This document shows, piece after piece, positions 7,521 to 17,298 of a DNA stretch of 32,397 nt (within the stretch, counting starts at the first letter, position 1; every line of letters begins with the position of its first letter). Both the position numbers and the translations under genes were made by a program. The notes under the pieces were generated by a model. It had not been told where the DNA came from. It did not search any database and was given only the letters and a program-made list of their open reading frames with translations. Source of the stretch: a virus; IMG/VR virus record IMGVR_UViG_3300014496_000427, positions 1-32,397 of that record. One strand, written 5' to 3'.

Positions 7521-8945
7521 TTATAAGCACACAAATTCTGGCGCTTCTGTTTCAACTAATTCGGAACCGATTAAATAAATAGCATAACCAAGTGAATCAA
7601 CTAAGTGACCGATTCCCTTCCCTTCCCGTGATTTGTCTAATTTTCCATTGGCTTTTAAAACTGCTTGTTCAATGTCTTTGATTGTTTCCTGACAAGATTC
7701 TGAATTTAAAAGCAATCCAACTTCTTTTTTTACATTTAAAACTTTGTCATTAAAAATTGAAACCCTGTCTGAATGAGTTGGATTTTGTTTTTTATAAGTG
7801 AAATTTGCTCCAGGGTAATGACTAAATAAAATGTCCCAAGCATTTTCATTATTTCCAGAAGCTAAATAACTTCTTGCACCACCTGCCGCATCCCCATACA
7901 TCTCGAGATTTCCTTTCCAATCAATTTCATTTAAAAATCTGTCAAGATGTTTCATTTGATTTTGTAGATTGCAGTTTGGATTTTTAAATTCCCAGTGGCA
8001 AATTATAACCTCATTCTGAAATGAATAATCTTCTGGCAATGAAACATATTGCTGAATTACATATTTTGGAACCGACTGAAACATACACCAGCAATGCCAA
8101 GTTTGATTGAAGTCCATTCCAATAGAAAGTGGGAAATCTGGAAATATTGGAAATTCTTGTGAATGAATTTTTCTGTCGAAGTCTGGAAATGCTTTTCCGT
8201 CCATCGATTTAAATTTTGCTTCGTATTCTTGTTCAAATAAAACTGGATTTCTTTTTTTAGCTCTTTCAAGTTTTTCTTTTGTTACGAAAGGACTTTCATC
8301 ACTTCTAAAAGTCCAACTTTTATATACATCATTTTCTTGTTGCCCTAATTCCCAAAAATCAAAAAAGCGATTGAAACCGCGTGGAGTAGAAATAAAAACA
8401 ACTTGCGAATCTGGAGTTAAATTTGCTTCTATTGCAATGTCATAAAAGTCATCTAAATTTTTATATACAGCTATCTCATCGAGCACCACAAAATCCATAC
8501 GTACCCCAACTAAATTGTCACGTTTTTCCGCTGTGAATAAATAAATAATATTATTATTCGGGAATAATATACTTAATTCATGTTCGTTTGTTTTATAGCC
8601 GATTTGAATTTCTTCTAATTCTAATTCAGTTAATTGTCGTTTTGTTTTATTATTTTCTTTACAATATTCTTCTATTCTTCTTTTGTCAATTTCAGTTAAT
8701 ATTTGTTTTAGCAAACGCCAATATATTTTTTTCGTATTACTAAAGTTTTTAGAAATGATATATATTTCTTGCTGTTCTAATCCTTTATTCATTGCCCAAT
8801 CAAGTGCAAGAACTGAACCCAACACCGATTTACCAAAATAACGACCTGCGCAAACTATGCGAATTGGATGCTTGTCGTTATAAACTGCTAACTGCCCTGG
8901 GTGTGCATCGACGATTTTTCCAGATTTTGGAAATTCAAATTTCAA
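7521..8945 (-). CDS. terL: Terminase large subunit
   Basis: ATP-driven DNA packaging motor and headful/cos nuclease, 474 residues. The ATPase domain has Walker A GRYFGKS (34-40), Walker B FVVLDE (152-157) and coupling motif STPRG (186-190). The RNase H-like nuclease domain has the acidic residues Asp278 (IGMDFN), Asp352 (YGDAAGG) and Asp450 (GHLVDSLGYAIY). All expected motifs are present, so the enzyme looks functional. It must start at TTG 8945: a stop codon lies directly upstream in frame and no other start precedes Walker A. It follows the zinc-ribbon gene 8992-9573, the candidate small subunit, and precedes portal. Confidence 0.95.
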   Translation of the reverse strand: MKFEFPKSGKIVDAHPGQLAVYNDKHPIRIVCAGRYFGKSVLGSVLALDWAMNKGLEQQEIYIISKNFSNTKKIYWRLLKQILTEIDKRRIEEYCKENNKTKRQLTELELEEIQIGYKTNEHELSILFPNNNIIYLFTAEKRDNLVGVRMDFVVLDEIAVYKNLDDFYDIAIEANLTPDSQVVFISTPRGFNRFFDFWELGQQENDVYKSWTFRSDESPFVTKEKLERAKKRNPVLFEQEYEAKFKSMDGKAFPDFDRKIHSQEFPIFPDFPLSIGMDFNQTWHCWCMFQSVPKYVIQQYVSLPEDYSFQNEVIICHWEFKNPNCNLQNQMKHLDRFLNEIDWKGNLEMYGDAAGGARSYLASGNNENAWDILFSHYPGANFTYKKQNPTHSDRVSIFNDKVLNVKKEVGLLLNSESCQETIKDIEQAVLKANGKLDKSREGKGIGHLVDSLGYAIYLIGSELVETEAPEFVCL

Positions 8946-8991
8946 CTATATTACCAATTATAAAAGAGAAGAAAACTTTGGTGTGTAAATT

Positions 8992-9573
8992 TTAAAGTAA
9001 ACTTGAATTTAAGTCTTTGTTTGCTTTTTTTGTTATGTTTGTATTTGTTTTGTTGTCACTAATTCCTGTTAATATTTTGCTTACTTTTTCCTTCATTATA
9101 TTATCTTTCCCATCAAATATTTCATCAAACCAGTCGTACATTTTTTCTCTTAATTGAGAATTTCTTAAATTTTCCCTTATGGCGTTTTCTTGAATTATTT
9201 GCAAATTTAAAAATGCAAGAATTTTTTTTACAACTGCATTCTTTAAATACCTGCAAAGTTGATGTTCCGTTATTCCCATTTCTTCTGCTATTTTTTTCTG
9301 GGTAACATTGCCTAGAACGTTTCTATAAAGAATAGTTTTTTGGTATTTGTTTTCTAATTTTACAAATTCATCAAATAAATCTGGAGGTAATACATCCAGC
9401 AATTCATCTCGACTTTGAATAACCTTAATTGGCAGGTCATCATTTTCCAATTGAATTTGAGTATTTGTTATTTCATATATATGCTGACAAAATCCACATT
9501 TACGAAGCATAGAATTACCTTCGACTGCTTCTTGACAATTTATTTTTCTACATTTAGGACACTCTATAATCAT
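8992..9573 (-). CDS. terS: Zinc-ribbon HTH protein, candidate terminase small subunit
   Basis: 193 residues. An N-terminal zinc ribbon has Cys5-x2-Cys8 and Cys26-x2-Cys29. After a linker comes a helix-turn-helix at about 91-110 (TQKKIAEEMGITEHQLCRYL), then a long helical region and a basic low-complexity tail. Position directly upstream of TerL and the DNA-binding HTH fit the small terminase subunit, which recognises the packaging site and assembles as a ring. A zinc ribbon is not usual for that family, so a phage late transcription factor is the main alternative. The starting ATG overlaps no neighbour; the holin-like gene ends 8 bases before it. Confidence 0.65.
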   Translation of the reverse strand: MIIECPKCRKINCQEAVEGNSMLRKCGFCQHIYEITNTQIQLENDDLPIKVIQSRDELLDVLPPDLFDEFVKLENKYQKTILYRNVLGNVTQKKIAEEMGITEHQLCRYLKNAVVKKILAFLNLQIIQENAIRENLRNSQLREKMYDWFDEIFDGKDNIMKEKVSKILTGISDNKTNTNITKKANKDLNSSLL

Positions 9574-9581
9574 TTAATTTC

Positions 9582-9830
9582 CTAATTATTTTTTTCTGCA
9601 AATTTTGAAACTATTTTTCCAGTAACTAAACTTCCCAATAAAACACCAACTAAAACTGTTATTCGGTCAAGTATGCTTAAATCAAATCCCCAATTTTTGC
9701 TTTCCAATGAAATTAGAATAAATATACCTTCTAAAATTGCAACTAAAATTAATCCCATTATAAGAGAAACACGCATTGAACTTATTTCTGGATTTTCACT
9801 AAATAACTTTTTTAAAAATTCTTTAATCAT
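9582..9830 (-). CDS. Holin-like protein, two membrane helices
   Basis: 82 residues with two hydrophobic helices (about 20-45, VSLIMGLILVAILEGIFILI, and 57-75, ITVLVGVLLGSLVTGKIV), an amphipathic charged N-terminus (KEFLKKLFSENPEISSMRV) and a charged C-terminus. Size, topology and the ENPEISSMR lead-in match small phage holins that permeabilise the inner membrane at lysis. It sits with the other small membrane protein (9835-10101) between fibre and terminase, a common place for a lysis cassette. No endolysin accompanies it. Confidence 0.65.
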   Translation of the reverse strand: MIKEFLKKLFSENPEISSMRVSLIMGLILVAILEGIFILISLESKNWGFDLSILDRITVLVGVLLGSLVTGKIVSKFAEKNN

Positions 9831-9834
9831 ATTT

Positions 9835-10101
9835 TTATATTCCTTTTACTAAAATTGCACCCAATATTCCGAGCACAAACGTAAATACACCAATTATAAC
9901 AGATGTAATCCAAGCAGGTCTTTTATTTATATTAATTTGTAATTCGTCAACTTTTTCTTTCATATTTTTGATTACCAAATCTGATTTTATTTCAGCTTTG
10001 TCTAGTGCTATTTTATGTAATTCAAAAGTTAAATCTACTCGTTTTCCTAATTCAATAAATTTCATTTCAATATATTCTTTTAAAGAAATTTCGTTTGCCA
10101 T
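9835..10101 (-). CDS. XhlA/spanin-like small membrane protein
   Basis: 88 residues: an N-terminal coiled-coil helix (about 5-58) and a C-terminal membrane helix (WITSVIIGVFTFVLGILGAILV, given here as roughly 64-85). This layout is that of XhlA-type haemolysin/holin partners, which are C-terminally anchored with the coiled coil in the cytoplasm. It ends 4 bases before the holin-like gene, so both are surely co-expressed. Function in lysis is inferred from architecture and position. Confidence 0.6.
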   Translation of the reverse strand: MANEISLKEYIEMKFIELGKRVDLTFELHKIALDKAEIKSDLVIKNMKEKVDELQININKRPAWITSVIIGVFTFVLGILGAILVKGI

Positions 10102-10138
10102 TAATATTTATTCCTAATATTTTAAATTACCAACTTTC

Positions 10139-12049
10139 TTAAAAAACTGATTCCCATTGCCCATTTGTATGATTTTGGCGAATCCAAGTGTCTATGTCTA
10201 TACAACGAAATTCGAAGTCGTGGTCATAATACATCTCACCCATAAATCCAGTTGAATTTGAATGTTCAATTGTTCGCATTGTATTTATAAATCTGGATGT
10301 TGTTATATTTCCAACAATTGAATTTGCATTAAAAGTATTTACATTTGTTGTTCCAGAAACATAAAAATTTGATGCTGTAGCACTACTAAAATTTGCAGAT
10401 AAACTTGCAACATTTCCTGCTGTTAATGTTTTTGTAAGGTAAATATCTTTTCCGAGAATGTCATTTGTCATTTTCAAATCGGAAGCGGTGATAGAATTTA
10501 ATACAGAATTACCAGAAACATTTAAATCGCCAGTATTTGTTGTGCCATTTACATCAAGACCATCAGAAGATAATTCTTCACTTGCATATATACCTTTAGC
10601 GTTAATAGTATCAGCTGATAATCCTCTATTAATTTTAAAATTAGTTCCGTTGTCAGTAATTATTCCAGTTCCAACACTTAGTTCAGTTGCTGTTGAATAT
10701 TGAATTTTATTTGTTCCCGTAATAATAGGTGTTAATACACTTGTAATTCTTTCACCTGTGCCATTAACAATGGATGGAACAATATTTCCCTTAAATTCCA
10801 CACCTTCACCAAAATCGCAATTATATAAAGTTAATTCGGTCGCGTCTATACAATTAAAAATTATATTTTGGAATCTAATGTTAGTATATATAAATGGATT
10901 TTCAGAATCATTCATATATAATTCAAAACCATCATATACAATTCTACCAACTGCACCAGCACTTAATCCAGTTGTATCTGGGGCAATTTTGACACCAGCC
11001 CCCGATGCTTTAACGTGAACATAATCTTTTGGCTTTACAGACATTCCTATAACACCGCCAGCAGTTCCATTTCCTGGTATTATCGCGGTAATATTTTTAT
11101 TTGATGTTGCATTAGCATTTGCATATGTTATTCCTTCGCTCCATGATGCATATACACTTCCTGTAGTTGTTCCATTTGGAATTATCCTAATAATATTCTG
11201 GCTTTCCTGATATGCACCTGAACCCATTGTGTTTATTCTTGTAGTAATTTCTGAATCAATATACCCTTTATTACTAAGATGCCAATTATTTGTAGGTGGA
11301 CAACTACATATTGGTGGTATACGAGGTGACATATCCAATGGTGTAAATGAAACAATATTTTTAAATACAGTCATTGAATCAACATATTGTGTATTTGAAG
11401 ATGATAATACCAAACAACTTGTAATAGAATCATCAACATATTTTTTTCTTGTTAAAGAATTATCAGTGTCTGGATTTGAATAACAAAAAGGAGCAGAAGC
11501 GTTATCAAATACTACAAAATTTTCAAAACTTGCTATTGAATTAACATATTGAATATTATTTGAAGATAGTGCAAGATATCCCGTAAGTGCACCTGTTACA
11601 GAATTAATTTTATTGTCAATATATGTTTTATTCGTTAAATCATAAGGTGAAATAGGGTCTAAGTTTTGTTTTAATTGACCAGTAATATTTATTCCAATAC
11701 CAGAACCAGTTTCAGATAAAATTGCAACTTGCAACGTTCCTGAAAATAATTTTGTTCCAACTACTGTTTGATTATTAGATAAATCCATAAAATAACTATC
11801 GGGTTCACCAATCCACTGCATTCCAAACCAAGTTTGCCATACATCATCAATATATAAACCACAATATTGCCAGCCTGTAATTCCGCTTGCTGTGTAATTA
11901 CCTTCGTTATTTTGTTTTGTAAAACCTGAATATGAAATATAACTTCCCCAGGTATTACCAGAATATGTTTTGAAATTTACATTACTTTTTACTAAAGTTA
12001 TATTAGGTGTTCCGTCGGGATTCCAAACTCTAAAAGGTACTTCGGCCAT
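10139..12049 (-). CDS. Tail fibre / receptor-binding protein
   Basis: 636 residues, rich in Thr, Ser, Asn and Gly, with predicted beta structure throughout. The N-terminal 115 residues (Trp-rich: WNPDGTP, WQTWFGMQWIG) probably attach to the tail tip. A roughly 60-residue unit of the form KxYxDxxI...LSSxNxQYVxSxxxFxN then occurs twice, at about 140-185 and 200-245, with part of a third copy. The middle (290-420) looks like a beta-helix, and the end carries repeats ending in TWIRQNHTNGQWESVF. Being the last tail gene before lysis, it is the best candidate host-recognition fibre. No endosialidase, S74 peptidase or other enzyme motif was seen. Confidence 0.75.
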   Translation of the reverse strand: MAEVPFRVWNPDGTPNITLVKSNVNFKTYSGNTWGSYISYSGFTKQNNEGNYTASGITGWQYCGLYIDDVWQTWFGMQWIGEPDSYFMDLSNNQTVVGTKLFSGTLQVAILSETGSGIGINITGQLKQNLDPISPYDLTNKTYIDNKINSVTGALTGYLALSSNNIQYVNSIASFENFVVFDNASAPFCYSNPDTDNSLTRKKYVDDSITSCLVLSSSNTQYVDSMTVFKNIVSFTPLDMSPRIPPICSCPPTNNWHLSNKGYIDSEITTRINTMGSGAYQESQNIIRIIPNGTTTGSVYASWSEGITYANANATSNKNITAIIPGNGTAGGVIGMSVKPKDYVHVKASGAGVKIAPDTTGLSAGAVGRIVYDGFELYMNDSENPFIYTNIRFQNIIFNCIDATELTLYNCDFGEGVEFKGNIVPSIVNGTGERITSVLTPIITGTNKIQYSTATELSVGTGIITDNGTNFKINRGLSADTINAKGIYASEELSSDGLDVNGTTNTGDLNVSGNSVLNSITASDLKMTNDILGKDIYLTKTLTAGNVASLSANFSSATASNFYVSGTTNVNTFNANSIVGNITTSRFINTMRTIEHSNSTGFMGEMYYDHDFEFRCIDIDTWIRQNHTNGQWESVF

Positions 12050-12089
12050 TTTATTTAATTCCTATATAAAAATATAATCGTAAACTTTA

Positions 12090-12608
12090 TTATGAAACCT
12101 GCTTTATCCCCCAGTTGACTGGATTGCAACATCCAATATAATAAACTGAATTTGGATTTATCCAATTAAAATCATATTGAGGATACTTTGTTGTAAATTT
12201 TAAAACGAATCCTTCAACACCAACACCTGAATTTATCCCTGTTATAACATTTCTTAATTCAACTTCATCGTTTGTGCATTCAACTTCAAAATATCTCCAT
12301 TCATATTCAGAATGAGGAATAAGAATTAATATTTTATTATTAACTTTTGCCTGCAATAAATCTTGAATATAAAATGTATTAACTAAACGTGATAATGATT
12401 TAAAAGACAACTCAAAATCTAAAAGAAAATATTCGCATTCATAATCCAATGCACCCCATAATAATTGTCGTTTTGTTCCAAAAAATCTTGGAATTTCTTT
12501 TATTCCTTCTTCATCACAACGGTCAAAGTTTAATACTTTTTCAATATTATAATTATCATCAGCAGTATGAATGACAGATGCCCTATTCCCATTTATATAT
12601 TCTTTCAT
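12090..12608 (-). CDS. Probable tail tip / baseplate protein
   Basis: 172 residues, beta-rich, with aromatic-rich strands (LLWGALDYECEYFLLDFEL, HSEYEWRYFEVECT) and a C-terminal YYIGCCNPVNWGIKQVS. It lies between the 645-residue tail protein and the fibre, all on one strand with short gaps, so it is most likely a minor tail-tip component. No family recognised with confidence. Confidence 0.55.
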   Translation of the reverse strand: MKEYINGNRASVIHTADDNYNIEKVLNFDRCDEEGIKEIPRFFGTKRQLLWGALDYECEYFLLDFELSFKSLSRLVNTFYIQDLLQAKVNNKILILIPHSEYEWRYFEVECTNDEVELRNVITGINSGVGVEGFVLKFTTKYPQYDFNWINPNSVYYIGCCNPVNWGIKQVS

Positions 12609-12646
12609 AATATATCCGAATAAAAGAAATACGAAAATTTTTATAA

Positions 12647-14584
12647 TTATACCTGAAGTTGGAGCTCGAGCGTTGTCGTTTCTTCTTTAAAATCAATTTT
12701 CAAATTGTTAAGTCCATATATTCCATCTAAATCATTATTTGGAGCATTTACAATTCTGAATAAAGTAAGAGGATTAAATATTAATCCTTTATATTTTATA
12801 GTTAATTTTCTACTTTGTTTTTGATTTAAATACTTTAAAAAATTATTTTTAAAAATATCAGTTGTTGCATAATCAGAATATGTTTGTATTTTCCCGTCTG
12901 GTAAAATTTTATATAAACAATTTCCATAATTTCCATTGAAAGCTACATCGTTTTCGTGAATTAAATTATCGTCATTTATATTAGCACAAGCACTTTGTCT
13001 ACCATTGCTAACATCATATTGCCAGCCTAGTACTCCTGTTCCACCACCGTCGACAAATAAAATTGTATCTTTTGTTAATGTATAAATATCTGCACCATAA
13101 TAATTTTCAAGTATGTCTTTAACTATTTGATAGGTCCAGCAAACAGAATCTTCGGAATAATATTTTTGCCATTCATTTGGAGAAAAATGTAATCCATATA
13201 ATCCTGACATTCCTACAAATGGAATATTATTTTTTGCATCCTGTCCGCCGTTTGTGAAAATATAAAATCTATTTCCTCTACGTATTGTTCCGAATCCAGA
13301 ATTATTACCACCATAAAATTGTCCATCATTTATGACTATAGAATCATATTCAATTTTTGATTGTGCTTTTGAAGCTGTAAATCCATCTCCATCGAATTTT
13401 CTATAATCTAAATCAATTACATTAAAACTGTTTTCTAATTCACTTCTATTTTTTATATAAAATATTTCATTGTAATAAAAACAAATCCATCCATAAGAAA
13501 AGCATAATTTTTTTATGAATCCCCAAATATTTTCATTAGTTTGATAAATTCTTTCATAACCTGTTTTTAATAAAGTAAAATTATGATTTTCAGAATCTAC
13601 TTTTTTTAATACTGGGTCTCTTGTACATATATAATCACTTAAAGAATCTTCTATCTGAAATATTGATTGATTATTTACTAAACTTTTTATTAACGTATTG
13701 AAATTTAATCTATAATTACTTGTAAAAATCATTTCCATTCCGCCTTCTAGATGTCCGCTTGTGGGTGTAAGTTTTATTTCTTGAGAAGTAGTTGTAAAAG
13801 CATAAGAATTTCCTATACCACCAATTATTTTTGAAACAATAGAAATTGAATTTCCAAAAGGAAATGAAGTTCCTGTAACAAAAGAACTATAATTATTTAT
13901 GCAAGTATTTAAAATTGTTTCCTGTGGATTTGCTATTTGAACATCAAAATGATACCCATGTCTCGGTGAAGTTTTAAAAGTATATATATCTGTTCCGATT
14001 GTTAAAGTGTCACCATCTTGCACCATTCCATATTGTTGTGAAAAATTTATAGTTCCTGTTGCATAAGTTCTTATGCCAGATGTGTCATATTCCCAATTTA
14101 TTTTAGCTGGGTCTAATAATTGTTTATTCGATAAATAATTTCTAAGTTCTTTTAAAAATCCTAATGCTTGAACTTTTATTTCTTTATTATCATTTCCAAT
14201 TTTAAATTGTTCTTCAATAGCTTCTTGATTTACTATTCCCTTCCCGAGTAAATTATTATTTAAATCAAATATTTTTATTATATATTTTATATATGTTGTA
14301 TCTTCAAATATTTTATAAAATATTTTTAAATAATTTTTATTCCAAGTTCCTGAACAAGTAAAAGTAATATCAGAATCTTCGAAAAATAAAATATTTTGTC
14401 CTGAATCGTCACTTGAATTATCAAATGAATATTCTAATTCTCCAATGTCTAATATATAATCTTTTAAATTTATAGTTTCAGTTAATTGAGGTGTTGTATC
14501 CGTTGCAAAAAAATTAACACCTGTCAATGCAGTTGTATCTGGCCATTGGTATTGTTCACAGGTAATTTTAAATTTGTTAATCAT
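12647..14584 (-). CDS. Tail tip / hub protein with inserted beta domain
   Basis: 645 residues, directly downstream of the tape measure (2-base gap), where siphophages encode distal-tail and tail-associated hub proteins. The first 150 residues resemble a hub-type beta domain. Residues about 174-288 form an inserted module of a type widespread in virion proteins, recognisable by DGDTLTIGTDIYTFK, then GNSYAF and SGHLEGG. The remainder includes aromatic-rich strands and ends EETTTLELQLQV. No peptidase or lysozyme motif is visible, so cell-wall cleavage is not supported. The exact role (Dit-like or Tal-like) is uncertain. Confidence 0.65.
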   Translation of the reverse strand: MINKFKITCEQYQWPDTTALTGVNFFATDTTPQLTETINLKDYILDIGELEYSFDNSSDDSGQNILFFEDSDITFTCSGTWNKNYLKIFYKIFEDTTYIKYIIKIFDLNNNLLGKGIVNQEAIEEQFKIGNDNKEIKVQALGFLKELRNYLSNKQLLDPAKINWEYDTSGIRTYATGTINFSQQYGMVQDGDTLTIGTDIYTFKTSPRHGYHFDVQIANPQETILNTCINNYSSFVTGTSFPFGNSISIVSKIIGGIGNSYAFTTTSQEIKLTPTSGHLEGGMEMIFTSNYRLNFNTLIKSLVNNQSIFQIEDSLSDYICTRDPVLKKVDSENHNFTLLKTGYERIYQTNENIWGFIKKLCFSYGWICFYYNEIFYIKNRSELENSFNVIDLDYRKFDGDGFTASKAQSKIEYDSIVINDGQFYGGNNSGFGTIRRGNRFYIFTNGGQDAKNNIPFVGMSGLYGLHFSPNEWQKYYSEDSVCWTYQIVKDILENYYGADIYTLTKDTILFVDGGGTGVLGWQYDVSNGRQSACANINDDNLIHENDVAFNGNYGNCLYKILPDGKIQTYSDYATTDIFKNNFLKYLNQKQSRKLTIKYKGLIFNPLTLFRIVNAPNNDLDGIYGLNNLKIDFKEETTTLELQLQV

Positions 14585-14586
14585 AA

Positions 14587-17298
14587 TTAGTCAACCCTCT
14601 TGCTCTTCATATAAGATTTATATTGAGGTACTGTTTGTTTACTCCAAGAAAGTCCGTCCATGTTTGCACTAATATATACAGGTGTAATTGTTTGTTGTTT
14701 ATTTCCTAAATTTCCTGAAACTAAACTTGCTAAATCTTGATTATTTACCATATATCCCGATTTTCCCATCAAAGCAAGTTCTGGTCCTCTTTCGCCAACT
14801 AAAAAAGCACCTGAATTAAAAGAACCACCTTCGGCTAATGCTCCAATCATACCTTTTGCAGCTTCAAAACCCGCTGTCGCCAATGCTATTTCAGGTAATT
14901 CTTTTATAAGAGTCGCACCAAATGACATTGTTGAATCAACAAAAACTTTTGCTATTTGTGCAAATAAAAGTGCTTGAATAAAATTAAGTGTTGATTGTAA
15001 AAGACCTTTTAATAATTCTTTAAATGCTTTTCCTGCACCTTCACCACTTGCGATTGTTTTAAAGAAATTTCCAAATGCACCAGCCAATTCGTGAATTGCA
15101 TTCTTAACTTGTTCAGCTTGTTTTTTTATTCTATCAAGTGGAGAATCTCCTTGTTCCCAAATATCATGTGCTTTATTTTTATCTCCCTCTGGTATATCAT
15201 AACCCTGTCTTTCATCACCGTTTTTTCCTAATAAATTTTTAACTTGTTTTGTGTATAATTCATCTTTAAGTGTGATTAATTCTTTTGTAAGTTTTATTTT
15301 TTCTTCTAAATCAGTTGTTAATGATAATTCAAGTTCAACTTGTTTTATATTTAATTTTAAATCATCTTCATTTAAATTGTGAAATAACTTATCACCCTCA
15401 AGTTGAAGATTAATATTTTTAATTAAATCGTCATCTAAAGATTTTTTTTCTGAATTAATTAATTTTAATGCTTCACCATAATTTTTTACTATTGCCCATT
15501 TTTCTTTACTTGATTGATTACTTTCCCAATCAGCTTTTGCACTTTCATATTTTTGTTTATAAATTTCAAATTGTGCATTTAAATCATCTTGTGTTAATTT
15601 TCCAGATTCTTTTTGTTGTTCTATATATAATTTTAAATTTGCAATGTCTTGTTCATCAGGAGACATTGGATTAGTTTTACTACCTTTATCTTTTTTAGTA
15701 TTATTACCTCCTGGTGGCTTTTTATTATTTATAACTTCATAAGGGTCGACTTGAACAATTTTTCCATTTACAATTTTTTGAGCAGTACCACCAACTTCTT
15801 CACTTTCTTGGTCACGAGTTTTTTCTTGAGTGGGTGTTGGAATAGAAAATAATTCACCAATCCAATAGACTGCACTTTGTATCCATCCTATAAATGTTTT
15901 TACAGAATCAATAACTACGCCTAATTGAGAATTAAAAGATAAAGCAAAACTACTATTTGCAATCGTATTAAATAAATTTTTGAACCAGTTGTCGACATCT
16001 CTAAATGCACCAATTAGCCAACTTAATGCTTTCAAAATACCACCAACAATCCACATTTCAAGTTTTACAAACATCATGCCAACACCAAATAATACTTGAA
16101 TAAATCCACCTAAAAATTTCATCAAATCTTGATTATCATCATAGAAGTTTTTAAATGCTTTAATTACAAAAAGGATTGCAGGCTTTAAATATTCAAATGC
16201 CTGTTTTAAAAAATTAACGCCACCTTGAACTAATGCTATTAATGTATTTTTAAATGTTCCAACACTATTAGTAATCCCCAAAATATTTTGAACATCACTT
16301 AAAAATCCTTTTCCTAAATTTATAATCGCCATAATTGCATCTTCAACGATTGGAATTATATCTTTAATCACAACTAAAAATGGATTTAAACCTCCAGCAA
16401 TCATTCCCCCGACCTTTTCTTCAGTTTCATCCCAAAGATGTCCTAAAATAGATAATGTTCCTGCGAAAGTTTTTCCTTCAGCTTCAGCAAATCCACCAAA
16501 TTTTTGTTTCATCAAATCAACAATTATATTTGTTCGTTCCATTCCTTGTGCAGAACTAATCATTTTTTTATCATTGTCGGTCAATATAATTCCATACCTT
16601 GTTAATCCCGTAAATACTGCTTCATTTGTTTTACCTAACAATTTTGTTACTTGGTCTAAACTTGCTTCAGTATCACCTGATTTTTTCATTCCTGCAACAA
16701 CATCAAGAATGGTAGGGATTGTTTTTGCAATTTGGTCACCCGCCATTCCATATACTGTTAAAAGTGCTTGTGCATTTTCAATATCTGCTTTTTTAAACAT
16801 TGTAGTTGCAGAAAGTTCTTTTGCCTGTTGAACTAATTTTGGCAAAGAATTTCCAGATGAAACATTATTTAATCCTGTTTCTAATTTTGCTAATGATATT
16901 TGATTTTTTTCAAATACTTCAAGTGAAGATTTTCCAAATTCTATAATTTCACTCGTAATTTTTTTCACGACTTCAAAACTAACAAATGCTTTAGCAACAT
17001 TCATTATGCTGTCTTTAAGTCCATTCATTGTATTTTGTAATTGAGAAAATCCAGAATGTGTTCCTTTTAAATCTTGAGTAATACCATTAATTTGACTTCT
17101 TAATTGAATTTTTTGTTGAGTTAATCCGTGAAGAGTTGTTTCAAGTTGTTTAAATTCAGTTGAGGCAGTTTTCCCTTGAAGTGATAATTTAGCTAAGTCA
17201 CTTTCAACACTTTTGATTTGTTGATTTAATGTTGTCCATACATTTTTATCAGATTCTAAAATTGCTTTTATTCTTATTTGTAAATCTTCACTTGCCAA
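14587..17298 (-). CDS. Tail tape measure protein
   Basis: 903 residues, the longest protein here. An N-terminal coiled coil (1-95) leads into a helical domain with MAGDQIAKTIPTILDVVAGM, as in tape measure proteins. Hydrophobic segments occur at about 300-440 and 770-830. The C-terminus has the typical AEGGSFNSGAFLVGERGPEL. The tape measure sets tail length; at roughly 1.5 angstrom per residue it implies a tail near 130-140 nm, i.e. a siphovirus. The TTG start directly follows the stop of the preceding gene (TAA TTG), so translation is probably coupled. A lysine-rich linker (about 510-560) separates two helical halves. Confidence 0.9.
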   Translation of the reverse strand: MASEDLQIRIKAILESDKNVWTTLNQQIKSVESDLAKLSLQGKTASTEFKQLETTLHGLTQQKIQLRSQINGITQDLKGTHSGFSQLQNTMNGLKDSIMNVAKAFVSFEVVKKITSEIIEFGKSSLEVFEKNQISLAKLETGLNNVSSGNSLPKLVQQAKELSATTMFKKADIENAQALLTVYGMAGDQIAKTIPTILDVVAGMKKSGDTEASLDQVTKLLGKTNEAVFTGLTRYGIILTDNDKKMISSAQGMERTNIIVDLMKQKFGGFAEAEGKTFAGTLSILGHLWDETEEKVGGMIAGGLNPFLVVIKDIIPIVEDAIMAIINLGKGFLSDVQNILGITNSVGTFKNTLIALVQGGVNFLKQAFEYLKPAILFVIKAFKNFYDDNQDLMKFLGGFIQVLFGVGMMFVKLEMWIVGGILKALSWLIGAFRDVDNWFKNLFNTIANSSFALSFNSQLGVVIDSVKTFIGWIQSAVYWIGELFSIPTPTQEKTRDQESEEVGGTAQKIVNGKIVQVDPYEVINNKKPPGGNNTKKDKGSKTNPMSPDEQDIANLKLYIEQQKESGKLTQDDLNAQFEIYKQKYESAKADWESNQSSKEKWAIVKNYGEALKLINSEKKSLDDDLIKNINLQLEGDKLFHNLNEDDLKLNIKQVELELSLTTDLEEKIKLTKELITLKDELYTKQVKNLLGKNGDERQGYDIPEGDKNKAHDIWEQGDSPLDRIKKQAEQVKNAIHELAGAFGNFFKTIASGEGAGKAFKELLKGLLQSTLNFIQALLFAQIAKVFVDSTMSFGATLIKELPEIALATAGFEAAKGMIGALAEGGSFNSGAFLVGERGPELALMGKSGYMVNNQDLASLVSGNLGNKQQTITPVYISANMDGLSWSKQTVPQYKSYMKSKRVD

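Noticed and set aside
8057-8269. 70-codon minus-strand frame inside TerL
   Set aside because: Alternative-frame shadow within an intact terminase gene.
10458-11483. Several open frames on the plus strand opposite the fibre gene
   Set aside because: They are antisense shadows of the beta-rich fibre gene; same for plus-strand frames opposite TerL, tape measure, capsid and protease.
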